A DNA stretch of 49,274 nucleotides. Source: Deltaproteobacteria bacterium YD0425bin51 (lineage in GTDB: Bacteria; Desulfobacterota; Desulfobacteria; Desulfobacterales; YD0425bin51). The stretch covers positions 1 to 49,274 of the forward strand of contig PDZS01000033.1 of NCBI GenBank assembly GCA_002753225.1. Reading direction: 5' to 3'. The translations under genes were made by a program, and so were the position numbers. Below are positions 9,327 through 19,610 of this stretch, one piece after another (positions within the stretch are counted from its first letter, which is position 1; every line of letters starts with the position of its first letter). Under the pieces are notes generated by a model, which saw only the letters and a program-made list of their open reading frames with translations, was not told where the DNA came from and did no database searches.

Positions 9327-12300
9327 TTAAAGCACAGCTCCTACCTGCCATGGAACAAATTCTTCCAATCCAGCTCCTATTGTTTCACTTTTTGTCCGCT
9401 CGCCATTTGCACATTCTATAAGTTTCATAAAAATTTTATAACCTGTATCTAATATATTCCCATTTCTTAAAATATCCCCTGCATCAATATCGATTTCTTC
9501 GAATTTCCTAAAAAGAATGGAATTGGTCGAAATTTTTACAGTTGGAACTATAGAACAACCATACATAGAACCTCTACCTGTAGTAAATGCAACGATGTTG
9601 CATCCTCCTGCTACAAGCCCTGTTACTGATGCTGGATCAAATCCAGGGGTATTCATAAATACTAACCCTTTTTCAGTAATTCGTTCGGCATAGTCAACAA
9701 CTTGAGTAATCTGTGTTGATCCTGCTTTTGCGACAGCCCCTAGACTTTTTTCAAGTATAGTTGTAATCCCTCCTTCTATATTTCCAGATGAAATATTATC
9801 ATTCATTATAACTCCGTTTTTTTCTATGTATAAATTCCACCATGAAAAAAGATCTAACAGCTTTTTCGCGTCTTCTTTTCTTTTGCATCTTCCAGCAAGC
9901 ACTTCTTCTGCTCCGAAGCATTCAGGGGTTTCTGCAAAAGAAGCTGTACCCCCTTTTGAAATAAGAATATCACAGGCAATTCCAAGAGCAGGATTTGCAG
10001 TCAAAGAAGAAAAAGCATCACTTCCGCCGCAATTTGTTGCAACATGTAAAAGAGACAATGGGCATTTTGTTCTTATAAATTTTGGAAGTCCTTCAATAAT
10101 ATTTTTAACTTTTTCTATACCTATTTGGATAGATTTACTAGCTCCACCAGTATCCTGAATTGTAAATGAATTTATATGTCCCTTTAATGCTAAATTATGG
10201 CAAAGATATTCTGATATTGTATCCATTGTTGTGCACTCGCATCCTAATCCTACAATTAGAGCGCCAACAACATTAGGATTTTCTATCCAGCCTGCAAGTG
10301 TTCTGTTTAAGATTTTATGGAAATAGCTGCCAATAGCTTCAGTACAACCACCTGGGTGTATAACAGGAATAACTCCATCTATCCCGTATTTTAGAAGATT
10401 TTCTTTTTTAAAATGCGATGCAATACGCTTTACTACAGTAGCAGAGCAGTTTACAGTTGAAACAACTATTACATAATTTCTTGTTCCAGCTTGATTGTCA
10501 GATCTTAAATACCCTTGAAAGCTTTCGGGCAAAAGATTTTCTTTGCAAAGATTAGAAGCAATGTGAATACTTGAAAATTTAACATTGTTTGCGAAAGATA
10601 CATTATTTATATGCACATGCTCCCCTGCTTTTATTTCACAACTTCCATAACCTATAGCCTGACCAAATTTTAAAATAGGAGAGCCATTTGGAATATCTTT
10701 TACAGCCAGTTTATGACCTTGTGGAATGTCGTTTAAAAGCTTTATATAAGATGTTCCATACCTAGCAAACTGACCCTTTTTACCATCTGAAACAGCAAGA
10801 ACACCTATATTATCATGTTTTGAAAGCACAATACATTCTATTGGAAAAGATTTTATAATAGATTCATTTAGATTTTCGGCAAGAACCATGACATTTGGTT
10901 CAGCAAGCATTGTCCGATGGCTCCCTGGAATTTTATAAACCATTACAGGTTTATCAGAAAAAGCATCCCACCCAAAAGATTTCTCTTTTCTAAGTTTTTT
11001 TACGTTTTCAGAAATTTCTTTATCATCTTCATATTCCATTTCATGTTCTGTGTTTTCAGACGAAATAAAAAGAGTCACAGGAAGTTTTTCAAATTTTTCC
11101 GGTATATAACAAGCCGATACATTTGCCTTGTAAACTTCTACAAACCCTTTTGTTTCATGAATGTCAGCTCCAGGTGGAAAAAAATCTATAGAAAGGAGTC
11201 TATTATGAAGTTTTTTTATCTGCTCCTCAAAAGAAAGTTCACAAAGGAATTTATATTCGATTCCAAGTTGTTCCCCAGAAAAATCTTCGATAATATCTGC
11301 TACTTCTGCAACCCATTTTGCGTTATCATAATCTTTAAACCTTGAACTTTCATCAAAGAGAGGGGCAAGTGAATCAAAAACTGCAACCATTGCTATATTA
11401 TGCCCCTGTTTTTTTAATTGCTGACCTATTTCAAAAGCAACTTTCCCTCCCAGAGAATGTCCACATAGTAAATAAGGACCTTGAGGTTGAACTGATTGTA
11501 TAGCTTTTAAGTAATGTTTAGCCATATCTTCTACGCTTATGTGAGGTTCTGTTTTTCCATCAAGCCCTATAGCCTGTAAAGCATAAACGGGTTGATCCTC
11601 CCCTAAGTAACGAGCCATGTGATAAAGGTACATTACATAACCGCCTGCTCCTCCAACACAGAAAAGCGGTATTTTAGATCCATTTGTTCGAATTGGGACA
11701 AGACTTGTTTCATATTTTTTAATATCTGAACGAATAGCATTTGCAAGAAGTTCTATTGTTGGTCCCTGAAAAAGTGTCGAAATAGGAATAATTTTACTAA
11801 ATTTGACTTTAATCTCAGTCATGAGGCGAATAGCATGAAGAGAATGTCCTCCAAGATCAAAAAAATTATCCTTGGCGCTGATTGGTTTCTTATTCAAAAC
11901 TTCTTCCCATATTCGTGTCAGTTTCGATTCAATAATATCACGAGGGATCACCATTTTTGCCTTTGATTTTTCTATATCAGGTACAGGAAGAGCATTTCGA
12001 TCAAGCTTTCCGTTTGGAGTCATGGGCATATTTTCTAATCTTATAAAAACAGATGGGATCATGTGAGGAGGAAGTTTTTTTGACAAAAAATCTTTTAAAA
12101 ATGAAAAGTGATGTTCAATTTCACAGTCTTTGGTATATACAATATATGCTGTCAGACATTGTTGACCCAAAGAATCTTTTTGAACAAGTACAACAGCTTT
12201 TGAAATATAAGGATGGCTCTCAAGTATGCTTCCAATCTCTCCTAGCTCTATTCTAAAGCCTCTGAACTTCACCTGATGATCGATTCTGGAAATATATTCC

Positions 12301-15300
12301 ATATTGCCGTCAGAAAGATAACGGGCAAGGTCACCTGATTTGTACATGAGAGCATCAGAATATTTAGCAAAAGGATCTTTAACGAATTTATCAGCAGTCA
12401 TTTTAGCGTCATTAACATATCCTTTTCCGACGCCTATACCTCCTATATAGACTTCTCCTGCAACTCCTATTGGCAAAGGACTTAAATCTCTGGGATCCAA
12501 AATATAAAATTTCACATTGGATATGGGTCTGCCAAATGGCATATCCCTTTTCATATAAAGCTTATAGTCCTCAACAATAAAATATGTGCATTTGTCTGAG
12601 CATTCGGTCGGACCATATCCGTTTACGATTTTTGTTTTAATGTTTGGACTTGACTGCCAGTCAGTAAGTCTTGGTATAGAAGTAGTTTCACCGCCAATAA
12701 CTGCATATCTTAAAGTTTCTATATCCTTGTAGTTATTTTGTGAAGCAGCATCTACTATTGGATAGAAAGCGCTTGATGCGCAATTTAACCATGTTATTTT
12801 TTTTCTCCCTATTTCCAGAACAATTTGGTTAGGATCAAAATAAGTGCCTGGTAAAAAATGAAGCTCTCCTCCAGCTATCAAAGGGGCAAAAAAGTTCTTC
12901 TGAGTCATATCAAAACCAAATGACGAAATAGGCATGCTCTTGTCATTTACTGTAAAATTAAGATATGTAACATACCAATGAACAAGATTTACAAATCCTT
13001 TATGATATACGCCAGCACCTTTTGGCTTCCCTGTTGTTCCAGATGTAAAAATTACATAGCAAAGATTGTTATATGTAACTTCACTTTCAGGTTTTGAAAT
13101 ATCATAGTTAGCTATTTTATCCCAGTCTGTATCAAGTAAGAACAGATTATGATTTAAAAACAATGATTCAAATTCTTTTTTGCAAAGAATTACATTTATT
13201 TTAGCGGCTTCTATCATATAAGATATCCTTTCTGAAGGATATGAAGGATCTATTGGAACATAAGCGCCGCCTGCTTTTAAAATTCCAAGTAATCCTATAA
13301 TGAGTTCACAGCTTCGATCTACACATACTCCCACAAGCACATCAGGACCGACTCCCATAGTTTGAAGATATCTGCCAAGCTTATTTGCACGTATTTCAAG
13401 TTCTTGATATGTTAATACAAAATCTTTGCATATAACTGCTATGGAATCTGGAGTTCTTTTCACCTGGTCCTCAAATAACTGATGGATACATTTTCGAGGA
13501 AAATCTTTTTCATTGTCGTTCCATTCGACTAAAATCTGCCTGCGCTCTTTTTCAGTAAGAATAGGTATATTACGAATTTTTGCTTCTGGATTTGATGCCA
13601 TGCTATAAAGAATCATTTTAAGGTGATCCATCATACGTATTATAGCACCCTCATCTAATCTGCCAGCATCATAAATTGTTTTAAAGAAAATTTCCCCGTC
13701 ATCATGCTCAACTGAGAGTGTTATAGGGTAATTAGTAAGCTCAACAGCATTTGCATTTGTTACTGTAAAAGCTTCATTCGATTTTGTAAGAAAACGATTA
13801 ACAGGATAGTTTTCAAATACAAAAAGAGTTTCAAAAAGAGAAGTCCCTCTAGTAACTTCACTTAGCCTTTGTATATCTAAAAGAGGAGTATAACTATGTG
13901 GTTCACGATCCGCCTGTTTTTTTTGAAGTTTTTCCAGCCAATGTACAAAAGAAGCTTCATAGTCAACTTTTACACGCACAGGAACAGTGTTTATAAAAAG
14001 ACCTACCATTTTTTCAACACCTAAAAGACTAGCTGGTCTTCCTGAAATAGTTGCTCCAAAAACTATGTCGTTTTCTCCGCTGTAACGGCTTAAAAGCAAA
14101 GACCATGCTCCCTGTATTAAGATGTTTAATGTAAGTTTGTTAGCTCTTGCAAGAGCCAGCAATTTTGATGTAATATTTTTGTCTATAAATGTTTCCGCTT
14201 CTTTATAAAACGACTTCGAATGAAGTCCGGCAGGCAAATCTACACCAAGCTGAGTTGGGGCTGTAAACCCTTTTAGTTCTTCTCTCCAGTATTCTTCAGA
14301 TGAATTCTGATTTTTTATCCATTTTATATAATTTCGATATGGCAAAGGCTTGTAAAAATCGGGTTTTATACCTTTTTCAAAAGATTTGTAAAGACTCATA
14401 ACCTGTTCAAAAACAATAGACATGGACCAGCCGTCTAAAATAACGTGATGATGACTTAAAACAAAGTTATAAAGATTTTCTCCCATCCGAATCAGCGTAT
14501 AACGCAGAAGAGGCGGATTATCAATTTTAAACCCTTTCTTTCTGTCTGCTTCCATGAATTCATTAAGTTTATTTGCTTTAGAGCTTTCAATAATATTACG
14601 CCAATCAATAAAAGAAAAAGGAATATCCGCATGTTTGTAGACTACTTGCACTGTTTCCTGAAGGTTTTCAGAAATAAAAGCTGTTCGCATTACAGGATGA
14701 CAGTCCGCTGCTCCCTGCCAGGCCATTTGAAAAGAATCAATATTTAAGGAGCCTTCAATTGTAAGGCAGGTCTGCTCAAAATAAAGAGCGGAATCTGATT
14801 CGAATAATGAATGAAAAAGCATTCCATACTGCATTGGAGATAATGGATATACATCTTCAATATCCCGCCTCTTTCCAAACAAGTTATCGAGTGTTTTCTG
14901 GTCAAAAGAAGCCATAGGAAAATCAGAAGGAGTATAGCCAAAAGTTTCTTTATTGGTAAGATATTTAGTAAGATTATCAATCTCCTCTGTAAAAATTTGA
15001 GCAATACGTTTAACAGTTGCTTTTGTGTGAATATTTGAACTATATGTCCATTTGATTTCAAGTTTTTTATCTTTAACATAAGCGTTTAACTCAAAAATAT
15101 ACTCCCTCAAGTCATTTGGGTCCCTTTCATCACCAGCATCCAAATCTGAAATCCTGAATAATTCTGATTGAGAAAAGCCAGCATCCAACTGTCCAAGGTA
15201 GTTGAAAATAATTTCTGACTGCTGCATAGAATAAAAAGCTTTTTTTATATCAGAATCACAGCAAAGATATTTTAATATTCCAAAATCGATTGGGTTGACT

Positions 15301-18300
15301 CCTCTAAAAGACTCTTTTACAAATTTAAGAGTAGTTTCTATATCAGAAATTTGTAAAAATATCGGGTAAATTGCCGTAAACCATCCAACAGTGCGTGAAA
15401 TATCGACATCATCAAACAATTCTTCTCTTCCATGTCCTTCAATATCAATTATTATGTTCTTTTTGCCGCTCCATTTGGAAATTGCAATAGCTATAGCTGT
15501 TACAATAATATCGTTTATTTTTGTATTGAATGGAATGTTTGCATCTTTTAGCAAAAGAGAAGTTTTAGTTTCATCTAAAGATATGGAAATGGTATCTGCT
15601 GATTTAACTGTGTTTTTAGTACCATCATCAGTGAAATCTACAGGGAGAAATCCAGTTTTTGCATTTATCTGATTAAGAAAATAGTCTCCCTTTGATTTTA
15701 ATTTTTCAGAACTTGCATACTCATGTAATCGATTTGCCCATTGTTGAAAAGAGTCCGTTTTTGGAGGTAAAGATACAGGTTCATTTTTTTCTAGCTGCAT
15801 AGATGCAGTTTGCAGATCTTCTATAATAATTCTCCATGAAACTGAGTCAATCACAAGATGATGAGCAACTATTAATAAAAGTGCATGATTTTTATTTTCA
15901 GGATTAAAATAGGCAGAGCTTACAAGTCTATTAGATATATCCAAGTCTTTTTGAAGTTTTTGTGCTGTAGATTCAAATTCTGAAGCTATAATGAATGAGA
16001 ATGCTTTTTTATTGTCTATGTTTTCCTGTTTCCAGCCTGAAGGAATCTTTGTAAAGCTCATCCTCAATGCATCATGATGTAGAATAATGTATTCTAAAGC
16101 TTTTTCAAGTGTCTCTGGTTTGATGCCCAAAGAAACTTCAAGAACTACTGACTGGTTATAGTGATTGTGCGCTGTTTTCTCTCTTTCAAAAAACCAGTGC
16201 TGTATAGGGGTTAATTGAACAGGTCCTGTTACTATACCCTGATTAGCCTTTATTTTCTTAGATGAGGCGCAGGCTGCTATTGCTCCAAGTGTCTGGTGTT
16301 GAAAAAACTCTTTTACTGTAAAATAAAGTCCGTAACTTGCAGATCTTGCAACTGCCTGAATACTAATAATCGAGTCCCCGCCTAATGCAAAAAAATTGTC
16401 TTTTACTCCTACGTGTTCTATGTTTAAAAGCTCTGACCATATCAAAGCCAAAATTTTTTCTGCTTCTGTTACAGGCTCTACATATTCTGATCTCGTTGAA
16501 TTATCAGGAGCAGGAAGAGCTTTTCTGTCTATTTTTCCGTTCACTGTCAAAGGGAATTTTTTCATTGAGACAAATGAATATGGAACCATATATTCTGGAA
16601 GTGTTTTTCTTAAAAATACCTCTAATTCAGTAGAATCGTCTTTGTCCCAAACAACGTAAGCAACAAGTTTTTTTTGAGAGGAATAATCTTCCCTTAGCAT
16701 TACTATGGCTTCACGAACATCTGGATGCCCCATGAGACTTGCTTCAATTTCTCCAAGCTCTATGCGAAAACCTCGCAGTTTAACCTGATTATCCATCCTC
16801 CCAATGTATTCCATGTTACCATCAGAAAGTCTTCTTGCAATGTCTCCGGTCTTGTACATCTTCTCAGAAATTTCTAAGCTACCTATTATAAATTTTTTCT
16901 CTATAAATTTTTCATGAGTCAGATCAGGCCTGTTCAAATATCCTTTGGCTACACCATCTCCTGCAATATATAATTCTCCTTTAACTCCAATAGGAACAGG
17001 ACTCAAATATTTATCCAGAATGTAGAGTCTCGTATTGGAAATAGGCTTTCCTATAGGGACTGGGATGGATGAGGATGCTTTTTCCAATCTCGGCTTTGCA
17101 TCATATATACAGCATCCTACAACAGTTTCAGTAGGTCCGTATTCATTTATAAACCTTGTTTTGGAACAATATTTATGCCAGAAGCTCAAAGTATCATAAA
17201 AAAGTGCTTCTCCGCCTATTACAAAGACTCTAGTCCTTCCTCTTATTTTCTCAGGATCAACAATATGACTTAAGGCTTCAAGATGTGCTGGCGTAATTTT
17301 TACAAGGCTAAAATTATTTTCAGATTCCAGTATCTGTTTAAGTTTTTCTATTTCTTCTTCTTCTGGAATTAATACCGTTTTTTTACCGCTTAAAAGTGGC
17401 GTGAAAAGGCTTGTAATAGTTGCGTCAAATCCTATGGAAGAATGTACAGGAGCTCCTATTCCTCCAGAAACTGCATATTCTTTTATTGCCCAGCTTAAGT
17501 AATTGACAAGCCCTATATGACTTATCATTGTACCTTTTGGCATTCCTGTTGAACCTGAAGTGTAGATAACATAAGCAATATTATCAGGATTTATTCTATT
17601 TTGAGGATTTTCCTCAGATTGTAAACCTATAATCTCCCAGTCCATGTCTATGCAAATAGCTTTGACTTTCCTCAAATTAAGTATTTTTTCCTGATTAGAA
17701 CTTGTTATAAGTAATGGCATTTCTGTATCTTCAATCATAAATGCCAAACGTTCTATCGGATAAGCAGGGTCCATAGGGACATAAGCGCATCCAGCCTTAA
17801 GTATTCCGAGCAAGCCTACCATCATTTCTATAGATCGATTTATGCAGATTCCTACCTTTGTTTCAGGCTTTAACCCTAAAGATATTAGATAATTTGCAAG
17901 CTGATTGGAACGATTGTTCAATTCATTATAAGAAAGTGATTTTTGTTCAAAAATAACAGCTTGGGCTTCTGGTGTTTTTATAACCTGAGATTCGAACAAT
18001 TCATGAACGGATTTATTCTTTGGATAATCTGTTTTGGTATCATTTAACTCTATCAAAAGATAATGTAATTCTTGGTTTGAAAGAATAGGGATTTTAGATA
18101 TACTCTTTTCTGGACATTCAACTATATTTTTAAGAAAATTTAAAAAATGTTCAGACATCCTTTTGATTGTAGAAGAGTCAAAAAGGTCTATATTATATTC
18201 TATCCATACTTTAAGCTCTTCTCCAGTGTCATCAGTAAATAGGGTTAAATCAAATTTTGATTTGGTAGCTTCTGAAGTCATCCACTCAACACTATTTATC

Positions 18301-19610
18301 CCAAATAAATTAATCTGATTTACAGGGTTGTTGTTAAATACAAACATAACCTGAAATATTGGGGTATGGCTCAAACTCCTTTCAGGCTTTAAAATTTCTG
18401 TTAAGTATTCAAAAGGCAAATCCTGATGATCATGCACTTCTTGCATTACATTGCTAATACGACTAATAAGTTCTATGAATGTTGGATTTCCTGATAAATC
18501 AGTATGAATAGCAAGTGTATTTACAAAAAAACCAATTAAATGCTCAGTCTCTGATCTATGTCTGTTTGCAATGGGAGTTCCAATTATTATGTTATCCTGA
18601 CCACTATAATGGCTCATTAAAACATTCCATGCAGCCATCAAAATTGTGAATAGAGTAGTATGAAAACGCTTGCTTAAATTGTAAAGCTTTCTATATAATT
18701 CTAATGTGATTTCAAGATGTTCGTTTGCACCTCGAAATGTCTGCATAGAAGGTCTTGGTCTATCAAAAGGGAGTTCTATTAAAGATGGAGCATCTTTAAG
18801 ATGCTCTTTCCAAAAAGAGACCTGTTTTTCTAAAACCTTCCCAGTAAGCCATTTACGCTGCCAATAGGCAAAGTCAGCATATTGAATTGGTAAATCAGGT
18901 AAAGAGGGTTTTTTTTGTTCGCAAAAAGCATTATAAAGAATTGAAAACTCTTTTAGAAGTATGTTCATTGACCATGCGTCATAGATAATATGGTGCATAA
19001 TTATCTGTAGTATAAATTCTTCTTGAAGCCTAAAAATAATTATTCTATGCAAAGGTCCTTTTGCTAAATCAAAAGTGTGTGAACTTTCTTGTTCCATCAA
19101 GTTTGTTACATCTGATAATTTACTAATTTCAATAAATTTTATATGGGAATTGAATTTTTGAGAGATAACCTGCATAGGTTTTCCGTTAAGATTTGGGAAT
19201 GTTGTGCGCAAAATTTCGTGTCTTTTGGAAATTTCAGAAAAGACCTGTTCTAAAATTGAAAGATTTAAGTTTCCTTTTAAACGAACAGCTTCAGATACAT
19301 TATATATTGAACTTGCTCCTTCTAACTGTTCAAGGAACCATAACCTCTGCTGTGCAAAAGATAATGGCAAATCGATCTCTCTTGAAACTAATGGAATTTT
19401 ATCATCCAGCTTTAAATGGGCATCATGTAAAAGATTTATAATCTCTGATTTATAATCTTTAAGCTGCTGTAGAATCAAAGGAGTTAAAACTCCTTTTGGC
19501 GCTTTGCATTTTAATTGTTCACCATCTACACTTAGGTTTACTCCAAGTTCAATCAAATGAAGTAAAATATTTCTTGCAGACAGTCCTTTATTTAAGGGAA
19601 AAGAGGCCAT
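9327..19610 (-). CDS. NRPS C-A-T-E-C-A-T-TE fused to altronate/galactarate dehydratase (UxaA-type) domain
   Basis: A 3,427-residue bimodular NRPS. Domains in order: TubC docking (10-62); C1 (78-500, HHIIYDAW at 206-213, Ala replacing the usual Gly); A1 (535-1030); T1 with S1080; epimerase (1125-1555, HHLVIDSVSW at 1250-1259); C2 (1586-2010, HHVILDGWS at 1721-1729); A2 (2040-2540); T2 with S2590; thioesterase (2648-2905, S2719 in GHSLG, D2746, H2898). Without a stop, residues 2925-3427 follow as a full UxaA-family protein: a SAF domain (2925-3005) and a dehydratase core containing GLGCE, NCGGSD and GGITT motifs. A1 pocket residues D-A-T-K-V-G-E-V-G resemble Asn/Asp codes; A2 reads D-M-K-N-V-G-G-D-K, unassigned. 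The start overlaps the glutamate mutase stop and has GAGGGGAG upstream. UxaA relatives dehydrate sugar acids. Confidence 0.95.
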   Translation of the reverse strand: MASFPLNKGLSARNILLHLIELGVNLSVDGEQLKCKAPKGVLTPLILQQLKDYKSEIINLLHDAHLKLDDKIPLVSREIDLPLSFAQQRLWFLEQLEGASSIYNVSEAVRLKGNLNLSILEQVFSEISKRHEILRTTFPNLNGKPMQVISQKFNSHIKFIEISKLSDVTNLMEQESSHTFDLAKGPLHRIIIFRLQEEFILQIIMHHIIYDAWSMNILLKEFSILYNAFCEQKKPSLPDLPIQYADFAYWQRKWLTGKVLEKQVSFWKEHLKDAPSLIELPFDRPRPSMQTFRGANEHLEITLELYRKLYNLSKRFHTTLFTILMAAWNVLMSHYSGQDNIIIGTPIANRHRSETEHLIGFFVNTLAIHTDLSGNPTFIELISRISNVMQEVHDHQDLPFEYLTEILKPERSLSHTPIFQVMFVFNNNPVNQINLFGINSVEWMTSEATKSKFDLTLFTDDTGEELKVWIEYNIDLFDSSTIKRMSEHFLNFLKNIVECPEKSISKIPILSNQELHYLLIELNDTKTDYPKNKSVHELFESQVIKTPEAQAVIFEQKSLSYNELNNRSNQLANYLISLGLKPETKVGICINRSIEMMVGLLGILKAGCAYVPMDPAYPIERLAFMIEDTEMPLLITSSNQEKILNLRKVKAICIDMDWEIIGLQSEENPQNRINPDNIAYVIYTSGSTGMPKGTMISHIGLVNYLSWAIKEYAVSGGIGAPVHSSIGFDATITSLFTPLLSGKKTVLIPEEEEIEKLKQILESENNFSLVKITPAHLEALSHIVDPEKIRGRTRVFVIGGEALFYDTLSFWHKYCSKTRFINEYGPTETVVGCCIYDAKPRLEKASSSIPVPIGKPISNTRLYILDKYLSPVPIGVKGELYIAGDGVAKGYLNRPDLTHEKFIEKKFIIGSLEISEKMYKTGDIARRLSDGNMEYIGRMDNQVKLRGFRIELGEIEASLMGHPDVREAIVMLREDYSSQKKLVAYVVWDKDDSTELEVFLRKTLPEYMVPYSFVSMKKFPLTVNGKIDRKALPAPDNSTRSEYVEPVTEAEKILALIWSELLNIEHVGVKDNFFALGGDSIISIQAVARSASYGLYFTVKEFFQHQTLGAIAACASSKKIKANQGIVTGPVQLTPIQHWFFEREKTAHNHYNQSVVLEVSLGIKPETLEKALEYIILHHDALRMSFTKIPSGWKQENIDNKKAFSFIIASEFESTAQKLQKDLDISNRLVSSAYFNPENKNHALLLIVAHHLVIDSVSWRIIIEDLQTASMQLEKNEPVSLPPKTDSFQQWANRLHEYASSEKLKSKGDYFLNQINAKTGFLPVDFTDDGTKNTVKSADTISISLDETKTSLLLKDANIPFNTKINDIIVTAIAIAISKWSGKKNIIIDIEGHGREELFDDVDISRTVGWFTAIYPIFLQISDIETTLKFVKESFRGVNPIDFGILKYLCCDSDIKKAFYSMQQSEIIFNYLGQLDAGFSQSELFRISDLDAGDERDPNDLREYIFELNAYVKDKKLEIKWTYSSNIHTKATVKRIAQIFTEEIDNLTKYLTNKETFGYTPSDFPMASFDQKTLDNLFGKRRDIEDVYPLSPMQYGMLFHSLFESDSALYFEQTCLTIEGSLNIDSFQMAWQGAADCHPVMRTAFISENLQETVQVVYKHADIPFSFIDWRNIIESSKANKLNEFMEADRKKGFKIDNPPLLRYTLIRMGENLYNFVLSHHHVILDGWSMSIVFEQVMSLYKSFEKGIKPDFYKPLPYRNYIKWIKNQNSSEEYWREELKGFTAPTQLGVDLPAGLHSKSFYKEAETFIDKNITSKLLALARANKLTLNILIQGAWSLLLSRYSGENDIVFGATISGRPASLLGVEKMVGLFINTVPVRVKVDYEASFVHWLEKLQKKQADREPHSYTPLLDIQRLSEVTRGTSLFETLFVFENYPVNRFLTKSNEAFTVTNANAVELTNYPITLSVEHDDGEIFFKTIYDAGRLDEGAIIRMMDHLKMILYSMASNPEAKIRNIPILTEKERRQILVEWNDNEKDFPRKCIHQLFEDQVKRTPDSIAVICKDFVLTYQELEIRANKLGRYLQTMGVGPDVLVGVCVDRSCELIIGLLGILKAGGAYVPIDPSYPSERISYMIEAAKINVILCKKEFESLFLNHNLFLLDTDWDKIANYDISKPESEVTYNNLCYVIFTSGTTGKPKGAGVYHKGFVNLVHWYVTYLNFTVNDKSMPISSFGFDMTQKNFFAPLIAGGELHFLPGTYFDPNQIVLEIGRKKITWLNCASSAFYPIVDAASQNNYKDIETLRYAVIGGETTSIPRLTDWQSSPNIKTKIVNGYGPTECSDKCTYFIVEDYKLYMKRDMPFGRPISNVKFYILDPRDLSPLPIGVAGEVYIGGIGVGKGYVNDAKMTADKFVKDPFAKYSDALMYKSGDLARYLSDGNMEYISRIDHQVKFRGFRIELGEIGSILESHPYISKAVVLVQKDSLGQQCLTAYIVYTKDCEIEHHFSFLKDFLSKKLPPHMIPSVFIRLENMPMTPNGKLDRNALPVPDIEKSKAKMVIPRDIIESKLTRIWEEVLNKKPISAKDNFFDLGGHSLHAIRLMTEIKVKFSKIIPISTLFQGPTIELLANAIRSDIKKYETSLVPIRTNGSKIPLFCVGGAGGYVMYLYHMARYLGEDQPVYALQAIGLDGKTEPHISVEDMAKHYLKAIQSVQPQGPYLLCGHSLGGKVAFEIGQQLKKQGHNIAMVAVFDSLAPLFDESSRFKDYDNAKWVAEVADIIEDFSGEQLGIEYKFLCELSFEEQIKKLHNRLLSIDFFPPGADIHETKGFVEVYKANVSACYIPEKFEKLPVTLFISSENTEHEMEYEDDKEISENVKKLRKEKSFGWDAFSDKPVMVYKIPGSHRTMLAEPNVMVLAENLNESIIKSFPIECIVLSKHDNIGVLAVSDGKKGQFARYGTSYIKLLNDIPQGHKLAVKDIPNGSPILKFGQAIGYGSCEIKAGEHVHINNVSFANNVKFSSIHIASNLCKENLLPESFQGYLRSDNQAGTRNYVIVVSTVNCSATVVKRIASHFKKENLLKYGIDGVIPVIHPGGCTEAIGSYFHKILNRTLAGWIENPNVVGALIVGLGCECTTMDTISEYLCHNLALKGHINSFTIQDTGGASKSIQIGIEKVKNIIEGLPKFIRTKCPLSLLHVATNCGGSDAFSSLTANPALGIACDILISKGGTASFAETPECFGAEEVLAGRCKRKEDAKKLLDLFSWWNLYIEKNGVIMNDNISSGNIEGGITTILEKSLGAVAKAGSTQITQVVDYAERITEKGLVFMNTPGFDPASVTGLVAGGCNIVAFTTGRGSMYGCSIVPTVKISTNSILFRKFEEIDIDAGDILRNGNILDTGYKIFMKLIECANGERTKSETIGAGLEEFVPWQVGAVL

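Noticed and set aside
10917..11345. A 142-residue plus-strand frame
   Set aside because: It lies opposite the NRPS thioesterase, is Phe/Lys/Arg-rich low-complexity sequence typical of the antisense of A+T-rich coding DNA, and has no recognisable domain.
14744..15079. A 111-residue minus-strand frame inside the NRPS
   Set aside because: It is another frame of the epimerase/C2 region. The main frame has strong domain matches and this one has none.
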